A stretch of DNA of 5,974 nucleotides. Origin: Candidatus Hydrogenedentota bacterium. GTDB lineage: Bacteria > Hydrogenedentota > Hydrogenedentia > Hydrogenedentales > CAITNO01. Positions 1-4,694 of this stretch are shown here, in pieces. The position numbers and the translations under genes were made by a program. The stretch spans positions 1-5,974 of the forward strand of contig JAKPUV010001216.1 of NCBI GenBank assembly GCA_029554925.1, given 5' to 3'. Each line of letters begins with the position of its first letter. Within the stretch, counting starts at the first letter, position 1. The notes beneath the pieces were generated by a model. The model was given only the letters and a program-made list of their open reading frames with translations. It was not told the DNA's origin and did not search any database.

Positions 1-1
1 C

Positions 2-427
2 CTGGGCGGATGGACCCTCATCGGGTTCAACTCCTGCGAGGGCATGGAGAGCGATGTGACGGTGCCCGTGGGCGAGCTGGACTGGCTGCGCGCCCGGCTC
101 GCGGAGACGGACCCCGCCCGGCCCCTCGCCCTGTTCTGCCACCATCCACTCAGCCCGAACACCAAGTCCTACCGCATTGAGAACGCCGAGGAGATTCTGG
201 CGCTGTTTTCCGGGCACCGGCTCCGTGTGGCCGTGGCCGGCCACTGGCACGGGAACCAGGTGGAGGAGCGCGACGGCGTCCTCTTCGCCACCACCGCCTG
301 CTGCTCCATGACCCGCGACAACTTCGACGGCACCAAGCCCGAGGGATACCGCCTGCTCCATCTGTCCCCCGACGGGACGGTTCAGACCGAGTTTGCGGAG
401 GTTTCCCCGCCTACCAGCCCCCAATGA
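2..427 (+). CDS. Calcineurin-like metallophosphoesterase, C-terminal part (5' end outside window)
   Basis: The reading frame is open from the left edge (first whole codon at 2) to TGA at 425-427, giving 141 visible codons. The ATG at 44 is probably internal, because the frame upstream of it already encodes a typical core strand (WTLIGFNS). Two late metal-ligand motifs of the calcineurin-like phosphoesterase superfamily are visible. One is FCHHPL, with the His pair at 140-145, after a helix of the LDWLRARL type. The other is GHWHGN (239-256), the GHxH motif. The first Asp/His and GNHD-type motifs would lie upstream, outside the window. Family members are two-metal enzymes that hydrolyse phosphomono- or diesters. 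The helix-then-HHPL order resembles Icc/CpdA-like and purple-acid-phosphatase-like members, but the substrate cannot be told from this fragment. The C-terminus is short after the GHxH strand and ends in a Pro/Ser-rich tail. The gene converges on, and overlaps by 17 bp, the minus-strand kinase-like gene. Confidence 0.85.
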   Translation: MGGWTLIGFNSCEGMESDVTVPVGELDWLRARLAETDPARPLALFCHHPLSPNTKSYRIENAEEILALFSGHRLRVAVAGHWHGNQVEERDGVLFATTACCSMTRDNFDGTKPEGYRLLHLSPDGTVQTEFAEVSPPTSPQ

Positions 428-1163
428 GCCCCAGCACCGCGCCCACCACCACGGGGATGTAGAGGTTGTCGTCCGGGTAGACGCGGCGTAGCCAGCCCGT
501 GACGGCGGGGTGCGGCGCGGGCATCCGGCGCAGATGCGCGAGCGCCCATGCCGCCAGCCGCAGCAGGTCGCTCTCCGCCCACGCCCCCGCCAGCGCCGCC
601 GCCGCCAGCGTCCAGGGCGCGAACGGTTTTCCCATCATTCCCCCCGTGGCGGCCAGCGCAGCCATGGCGCACACGAAAAACGCCGCCAGCCCCGCCGTCC
701 GCGTCCATTCCGGAAAGCGTCCGCGCACCGCGTGGCGCACCAGCGAGGCGGCCGGATCCGCGAGCGCGGTCACCGCCACCGCCCCGGTCACCGCGGCGTC
801 GCCCAGCAGGCCGAAGCGGTAGCCCGTGGCCAGCAGGGCCGTGGCCAGCATGAGCCACGTCGAGGCGTTCACATGCGCGCGCTCCTCGCCCCGCAGCACC
901 CACCGCACGAAGGGCAGCCGCTCGATGGCCTCCTCCTCCTTCGGCGAGCGGAACCGCGCCGCCTCCATGAGGAACGCCGCCACGGTCTCCACCCACGCCA
1001 CCCCCATCAGCAGGTCCGGCCCCGCCACCGGCTCCCGCACCCCCTTCAGCAGGTGGAACAGGAAGACAATCAGGGCGCACCCGGTGACATGCCAGAATTT
1101 GCGCCACGGGTTGAAGGTGTGCGCGGGGCTTTCCCCCGGCACCCGCCTGTCCTCTCCGGCCAT
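411..1163 (-). CDS. Polytopic membrane protein of the dolichol kinase / CTP-dependent diacylglycerol kinase (SEC59/DGK1/VTE5) superfamily, divergent
   Basis: This is a 250-residue, mostly hydrophobic protein with several likely membrane segments (about 25-40, 50-68, 101-118, 122-142, 158-173, 182-198 and 235-248). Family marks seen are an N-terminal RKFWHVTG (21-28), matching the RKxxHxxxG-type opening; ADPAASLV (135-142), matching the GDPAAxxxG block; and a C-terminal DDNLYIPVVVGAVLGLI (231-247), matching the family's DNLxIP ending. Known members transfer phosphate from CTP to dolichol, diacylglycerol or phytol in the membrane. The usual K(S/T)xEGS block appears only as a remnant near 155-163 (RTAGLAAFF), so activity is uncertain. 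I chose the ATG at 1163 because AGGA lies 6 nt upstream and the protein then starts just before the conserved RK motif. A longer frame to 1286 would overlap the TPR gene and adds only Arg/Pro-rich sequence. It begins 8 bp after the TPR gene stops, so it is likely the last gene of that operon. Confidence 0.72.
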   Translation of the reverse strand: MAGEDRRVPGESPAHTFNPWRKFWHVTGCALIVFLFHLLKGVREPVAGPDLLMGVAWVETVAAFLMEAARFRSPKEEEAIERLPFVRWVLRGEERAHVNASTWLMLATALLATGYRFGLLGDAAVTGAVAVTALADPAASLVRHAVRGRFPEWTRTAGLAAFFVCAMAALAATGGMMGKPFAPWTLAAAALAGAWAESDLLRLAAWALAHLRRMPAPHPAVTGWLRRVYPDDNLYIPVVVGAVLGLIGGW

Positions 1164-1167
1164 GGGA

Positions 1168-1171
1168 AATC
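1168..1171 (-). promoter_or_regulatory. Shine-Dalgarno site for the kinase-like membrane protein
   Basis: On the minus strand AGGA follows the TAG of the TPR gene (sharing its last bases) and sits 6 nt before ATG 1163. This site decides for the 250-residue start over the longer frame to 1286, and it places translation of the kinase-like protein directly after termination of the TPR protein. Confidence 0.65.
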
Positions 1172-2881
1172 CTAGTTTTCCGGCGCTTGATACTGCCGCA
1201 GTTTTTGCCGCACCCCGTCCATCTTGGGGTCGAGGCGCAGGGCGCGGCGCCACTCGGCGACGGCGCGTGCCGTGTCGCCCAGGCACAGGTGGATGTCGCC
1301 GAGGTGGTCGCGCAGCACGGCGTCGTCGGTGTTCATGCCGTAGACGGCGCGCTGGACATGGTCCAGGGCCTCCCTGCAGCGCCCCTGGCGGTAGTAGACC
1401 CAGCCGAGGCTGTCGAGGTAGAAGGGGTTGTCAGGCTCCAGCTTGAGCGCCCGGTTAAGCAGGTCCTCCGCCTCCTTGAGGCTGACGCCGCGCTCCGCGT
1501 AGAAGTATCCGAGGAAGTTGAGCGCCTCCGCGCTGTCGGGCTCCAGCTCAAGAAAGGCCTTCAGGTTGCGCTCTGTCTCGACGTCGTTCTTCATCTTTTC
1601 ATGGCAGGTGGCGAGGTGGTAGCGCGACCAGCGGTCATTGGGGTCCGCGGCGGCAAGCTCGCCGAAGACGGCCGCGGCCTCGGACCAGCGTTCCAGCACC
1701 TCCAGCACGCGGCCGCGGATGCCGCGGAGCACCCGCGAACCACGCACCGCCGCGTTGTCCGAGTCGAGGGCTGCGTACAGCTGGGTGCCGGCCTCGGAAA
1801 AGCCGAAGAGGCGCAGCATGTCCGCCAGCGGTCCGGCGGTTTCCTGCTCCAGGTCGCCCTCCATGGCGTCGAGCGCGGCGATTTCCTGCGCCGGGTCGCC
1901 GCCCTCGGCGAGGAGGCACAGGACGCGTAGCATGCCCGCCAGGAGCGGCGCGCCGCTTTCGGGGGCCGTCTCGTTCGCCGCGGCGCAGTCGCCGGTGCGG
2001 AAGAGGAGCCAGGCGGTCTGGAAATAATGCTTGGGCGCGGCCTCGCCCCCGGCCAGCACCTGCCGCAGGCAGGCCAGGGCCTCGGCCGTGCCGCCCGACC
2101 GCTCCAGGGCCCCCGCGAGGGACTCCAGCGCGGTGGCGTCGCCCGGCCGCAGTTCCAGATAATGGCGCAGGCGGGCCACAGCCTCGCCGTTCTGGTCCGT
2201 GTCCATGAGCAGGAGCCCGAGCAGGAGGTGGGCCTGCACCACGCGCGGCTCCAGTTCGATGACCTTCCGGTAGGCCGCGATCGCCCCGTCCCGGTCGTTG
2301 ATCTGGGCGAGGGTGCCCGCGAGCTGGTAATGCAGCGCGGCCGAATCGGGATTGCGGGCGATCAGGCGCTCATAGATGTCCACCGCCGCCACCATGTCAT
2401 TGCGCTGCTCCTGCACCTCGACCAGGGCGCCGTAGCCCAGCAGGTCGTCGGGCCGCAGCTCGATCGCCCTGTTGAAGCAGGCGATGGCCTCGTCGAACTG
2501 TTTGAGGGCGTGGTGGCACTCCCCCTGGATCAGCCACAGGTCCGCGTTGCGGGGCTCCAGCTCCGCCGCGCGGCGGCTCATCCGGAGGGCGCCCTCCAGG
2601 TCGCCCTGGCGGCGGCAGGCCCGCAGCAGGCCCAGCAGCGGCGTCACGGCCTCCGGATCCAGCGCCGAGACCTCGTTCAGCGAGTCCATCGCGAGGTCCA
2701 GCCGCCCGCGGCGCTCCTGCACGACGGCGGCGATGTAGTGCGCGTAGGCGCGGGCCTGGGGCGTGGTGTCCGCCACGGCGGTCCAGGAGTCCTGCGGAAA
2801 CAGGTCAATGCCGCCCAGGACGGCGCAGCCGGCGGCCAGGGCGGACAACAGCAGCGAGCTCATCTTCATCCATCTACCCAT
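1172..2881 (-). CDS. Tetratricopeptide-repeat protein, probable lipoprotein
   Basis: This is a 569-residue protein built mainly of TPR units. The N-terminus has a basic/Met start, a hydrophobic stretch and a lipobox-like LAAGC with Cys19. The residue after Cys is Ala rather than Asp, so under Lol rules known from proteobacteria it would go to the outer membrane. An N-terminal block (about 42-276) holds roughly seven consecutive TPRs, with clear W/LG/Y and A-x-x-x-Y/F/L-x-x-A-I-E-L-x-P signatures (for example AIACFNRAIELRPDD, 132-146). A weak middle follows (about 277-385). A C-terminal block (about 386-551) contains the familiar LNFLGYFYAERG (455-466) and YLDSLGWVYYRQGR (488-501) units. TPR solenoids are protein-binding scaffolds; no catalytic domain is visible and the partner is unknown. 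Possible starts are ATG 2881, 2869 and 2863, none with a strong ribosome-binding site. I chose 2881, 11 bp after rnhB stops; all three retain the lipoprotein signal. The frame extends upstream to 3052, but that part overlaps rnhB. Confidence 0.88.
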   Translation of the reverse strand: MGRWMKMSSLLLSALAAGCAVLGGIDLFPQDSWTAVADTTPQARAYAHYIAAVVQERRGRLDLAMDSLNEVSALDPEAVTPLLGLLRACRRQGDLEGALRMSRRAAELEPRNADLWLIQGECHHALKQFDEAIACFNRAIELRPDDLLGYGALVEVQEQRNDMVAAVDIYERLIARNPDSAALHYQLAGTLAQINDRDGAIAAYRKVIELEPRVVQAHLLLGLLLMDTDQNGEAVARLRHYLELRPGDATALESLAGALERSGGTAEALACLRQVLAGGEAAPKHYFQTAWLLFRTGDCAAANETAPESGAPLLAGMLRVLCLLAEGGDPAQEIAALDAMEGDLEQETAGPLADMLRLFGFSEAGTQLYAALDSDNAAVRGSRVLRGIRGRVLEVLERWSEAAAVFGELAAADPNDRWSRYHLATCHEKMKNDVETERNLKAFLELEPDSAEALNFLGYFYAERGVSLKEAEDLLNRALKLEPDNPFYLDSLGWVYYRQGRCREALDHVQRAVYGMNTDDAVLRDHLGDIHLCLGDTARAVAEWRRALRLDPKMDGVRQKLRQYQAPEN

Positions 2882-2892
2882 TAAAGGCGCTT

Positions 2893-3582
2893 TCACTCTT
2901 CCGGGGGGGCGGGCCACAGGCCGGCCTCCGGCGCGCCGCCCACGGGCGCGAAACTGCGGCGGTGTTCGGGACAGGGGCCGTGGCGGCGCAGGGCCTCCAG
3001 GTGGTCCGCCGTGCCGTAGCCCTTGTGGCGGCCGAACCCGTACTGCGGCCACCGCTCGTCCAGCAGCCGCATGCGGCGGTCCCGTGTCACCTTGGCTATG
3101 ATACTCGCGGCGGCGATGGAAAGCGAACGCCGGTCCCCCTTGACCAGCCGCAGCACCGGCTGGACCACCCCCGGCAGCGCGAACCCGTCCACCAGCAGGA
3201 AATCCGGCGGGGGCGACAGGGCGGCCACCGCGCGGGCCATGGCGGCGTAGTTCGCCGGCTGCAGGCCGATCCGGTCCAGCTCCCCGGCCTCCACCACGCC
3301 GACGCCGATGGCGTGCGGCCCCGCGACCAGCGCCTCGTACAGCTCCTCCCGGCGGGCCTCCGTCAGTTTCTTCGAGTCGTCGAGTCCGGCCACGGGAAAC
3401 GCCAGCACCACCGCCGCCGCCGCCAGCGGCCCCGCCAGCGGCCCGCGCCCCGCCTCGTCCACCCCCGCCACCCGGAGGAAGCCGTTCTCCGCCGCCTGCC
3501 GCTCGAACTCCAGCATCCCGTGCAGGCGTGCCGCCTCCCGTTCCGCCGCGGCTTCCGGTGCTGTTTCACTTTTTTTGGGCAT
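2893..3582 (-). CDS. rnhB: Ribonuclease HII
   Basis: Ribonuclease HII cuts the RNA strand of RNA-DNA hybrids and incises 5' of single ribonucleotides in duplex DNA, starting ribonucleotide excision repair in the cytoplasm. The 229-residue protein has normal family length and all hallmark blocks: GVDEAGRGPLAGP (40-52), LDDSKKLT (67-74), LLVDG (129-133), KGDRRSLSIAAASIIAKVTR (148-167) and YGFGRHKGYGT (181-191). The four expected metal-binding acids are present: Asp42, Glu43, Asp132 and Asp150. Tyr189 sits where the family's ribonucleotide-sensing tyrosine lies. The C-terminal HGPCPEHRRSF (201-211) is also typical. An N-terminal Ala/Glu-rich extension of about 35 residues precedes the core and may be shorter if Met23 is used. 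An AGGG sits about 13 nt upstream of ATG 3582, which is a weak site. It is followed by the TPR gene after 11 bp and preceded by the secreted-protein gene after 44 bp on the same strand. Confidence 0.97.
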   Translation of the reverse strand: MPKKSETAPEAAAEREAARLHGMLEFERQAAENGFLRVAGVDEAGRGPLAGPLAAAAVVLAFPVAGLDDSKKLTEARREELYEALVAGPHAIGVGVVEAGELDRIGLQPANYAAMARAVAALSPPPDFLLVDGFALPGVVQPVLRLVKGDRRSLSIAAASIIAKVTRDRRMRLLDERWPQYGFGRHKGYGTADHLEALRRHGPCPEHRRSFAPVGGAPEAGLWPAPPEE

Positions 3583-3626
3583 GCCAAGACTTTACCCTGT
3601 TTGGACGGGGGAGGCAAGCCGCGCGG

Positions 3627-4559
3627 TCAGGGAGCGGCGGGCGCCGCGTCGAGGCCGAGCCCCTTCAGCGTGATTTCGCAGTCGTAGCTTCCCGGCACCT
3701 CCCACCCCAGGTTGAACGACGTGAGGCGCAGGTCTCCGGGGCGGCTGTCCTTCATGAAACCCTTCGCCGCCGCGGCTTCCAGCGCCTCCCGCAGCAGGGG
3801 GAGGATGTCGCACGAAACGGTCCGCCATTCCCCGATCCTGACGGGCCCCTCGTGCACGCGGCTTCCCTCCACGGTGTAGATGAACTTGTGCGAGGCCAGC
3901 GGTTGTCCCCCGTCCTCGGCCTGGTGCCCCGGGGGAACGGGGTGCCGCGCGTCGAACAGCGGCACGCCGAACCACAGCATGTCCCCCCGGCCCCCGGAAT
4001 CCGGGTTCACATTGTGGGCTGTCCAGAAGGCGGTGATGTGCGCCGTGTGCAGGCCGGGGTCGGCCTGTCCCGGGGGCGGCCCGTCGCACCGCTCCACGCG
4101 GAAGGAGACGCGGAAGGGGAGGGCGGACCAGGCTGTCAGCCGCTCTTCGCGGGTGATCTTCTGTTCCACGAGCAGGTGCGGCCAGGGTTCACCGTGCTTT
4201 CTGGGGCCGTCGGGGTATTCCGCGGGGCCGTTCACCACCAGCACGACCCCCTCGCCGGAAAGCCCCCCCGGCAGCACCGTTACCCGCTTCCCCTCGTTGC
4301 GCCGGGTCCGCGCGCCGTCGGCCGAGACGGTCTCCGGAGCCGGGAGCAGGTTCCACCGCGTGCCCCATTGGGCGAGCCGCCAGCGGGGCTGCGCGTCTGG
4401 CGCGCCCGCCAGCACCGTTCCCAGCTCCAGCGGACGTTCGGCCGTCGAAACAGCGGAAAGCTGGAACCCTCCCCGCAGGGGGAGGTCCCCCAGCAGGGGC
4501 GTGTCCGCACCGGCGGCAACGGTGAACACCAGCGGGAGCAGGAGAAGAACGTGTCGCAT
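3627..4559 (-). CDS. Secreted protein of unknown function
   Basis: I do not recognise a characterised family. The 310-residue protein begins with a typical Sec signal peptide (MRHVLLLLPLVFTVAAGA) with an AGA cleavage site after residue 18, so the mature chain is probably periplasmic or extracellular. The rest is Trp/Pro/Gly-rich and looks beta-rich, without membrane segments. Notable stretches are QWGTRWNLL (64-72), GEPWPHLLVEQKI (123-135), AFWTAHNVNPDSGGRGDMLW (177-196), HKFIYTVEG (224-232), a helix at about 252-268, and LTSFNLGWEVPGSYDCEITL (279-298). The ending resembles a beta-sandwich or jelly-roll edge as in carbohydrate-active proteins, but this is an impression only and no catalytic motif is assignable. 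I chose ATG 4559 because GGAG lies 9 nt upstream and the signal peptide starts there. An upstream extension to 4658 would add 33 residues in front of the signal peptide. It stops 44 bp before rnhB and may be the first gene of the same transcript. Confidence 0.8.
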   Translation of the reverse strand: MRHVLLLLPLVFTVAAGADTPLLGDLPLRGGFQLSAVSTAERPLELGTVLAGAPDAQPRWRLAQWGTRWNLLPAPETVSADGARTRRNEGKRVTVLPGGLSGEGVVLVVNGPAEYPDGPRKHGEPWPHLLVEQKITREERLTAWSALPFRVSFRVERCDGPPPGQADPGLHTAHITAFWTAHNVNPDSGGRGDMLWFGVPLFDARHPVPPGHQAEDGGQPLASHKFIYTVEGSRVHEGPVRIGEWRTVSCDILPLLREALEAAAAKGFMKDSRPGDLRLTSFNLGWEVPGSYDCEITLKGLGLDAAPAAP

Positions 4560-4568
4560 GAAACAAGT

Positions 4569-4572
4569 CTCC
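4569..4572 (-). promoter_or_regulatory. Shine-Dalgarno site for the secreted protein
   Basis: On the minus strand GGAG is spaced 9 nt from ATG 4559, which opens directly into a signal peptide. It supports this start over the in-frame ATGs at 4583 and 4658. Confidence 0.6.
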
Positions 4573-4682
4573 GGGGCGAGCATACCGGGCCGGCGGGTGC
4601 AAAGCAAGCGCGGTGGCGGTGGCGCCGTCAAAGTGATAAGATAACGGGCGCGGGTCATTCAGGTTCCGCCGCGCACTTCGAA

Positions 4683-4687
4683 AGGAG
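4683..4687 (+). promoter_or_regulatory. Shine-Dalgarno site for the GspE-N/CNB gene
   Basis: AGGAG lies 7 nt upstream of ATG 4695, the strongest ribosome-binding site in the window. It fixes the start of the long plus-strand frame that runs off the right edge. Confidence 0.8.
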
Positions 4688-4694
4688 TAGCCAA

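Larger units (their letters stand above)
4560..4694. promoter_or_regulatory. Divergent intergenic region with presumed promoters for both flanking genes
   Basis: This 135-bp gap lies between two divergent starts and must hold the promoter for the plus-strand GspE-N/CNB gene and probably that of the minus-strand cluster. On the minus strand, TTGCTT (4602-4607) and TATGCT (4579-4584) are separated by 17 bp. They match 3 of 6 and 4 of 6 of the sigma-70 consensus, but the implied start leaves a leader of only about 13 nt. On the plus strand, an AT-rich patch GATAAGATAAC (4635-4645) stands out in GC-rich sequence and contains TAAGAT as a possible -10, with no good -35. No inverted repeat typical of an operator is evident. 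The region's role is inferred from geometry; the individual boxes are weak. Confidence 0.4.

Noticed and set aside
590..615. GCC-rich triplet repetition resembling a microsatellite (similar at about 3409-3430)
   Set aside because: Both stretches encode Ala-rich segments of the minus-strand genes and follow from codon bias; there is no regular repeat unit beyond a few copies.
510..1175. Long plus-strand frame of 221 residues opposite the kinase-like gene
   Set aside because: It is Arg/His/Gln/Pro-rich with no motif, and it is the antisense shadow of a well-supported membrane protein in GC-rich DNA.
1164..1286. N-terminal extension of the kinase-like protein into the TPR gene
   Set aside because: The extension is low-complexity Arg/Pro sequence overlapping the TPR C-terminus, and AGGA 6 nt before ATG 1163 marks the start.
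2027..2884. Plus-strand frame of 285 residues opposite the TPR gene
   Set aside because: It lies antisense to clear TPR repeats, has no recognisable domain and no good ribosome-binding site, and its apparent periodicity mirrors the TPR units on the other strand.
2882..3052. N-terminal extension of the TPR protein into rnhB
   Set aside because: It would overlap rnhB by about 160 bp, it is Arg/Pro/Gly-rich, and it would bury the lipoprotein signal inside the chain.
3583..3626. Possible terminator between the secreted-protein gene and rnhB
   Set aside because: On the minus strand there is only a short self-complementary CCGCGCGG and no U-run after a stem, so no intrinsic terminator can be supported.
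3880..4644. Plus-strand frame of 254 residues opposite the secreted-protein gene
   Set aside because: Its Ser/Arg/Gly/Pro-rich composition is typical of a frame shadow; the minus-strand frame has a signal peptide and a Shine-Dalgarno site.
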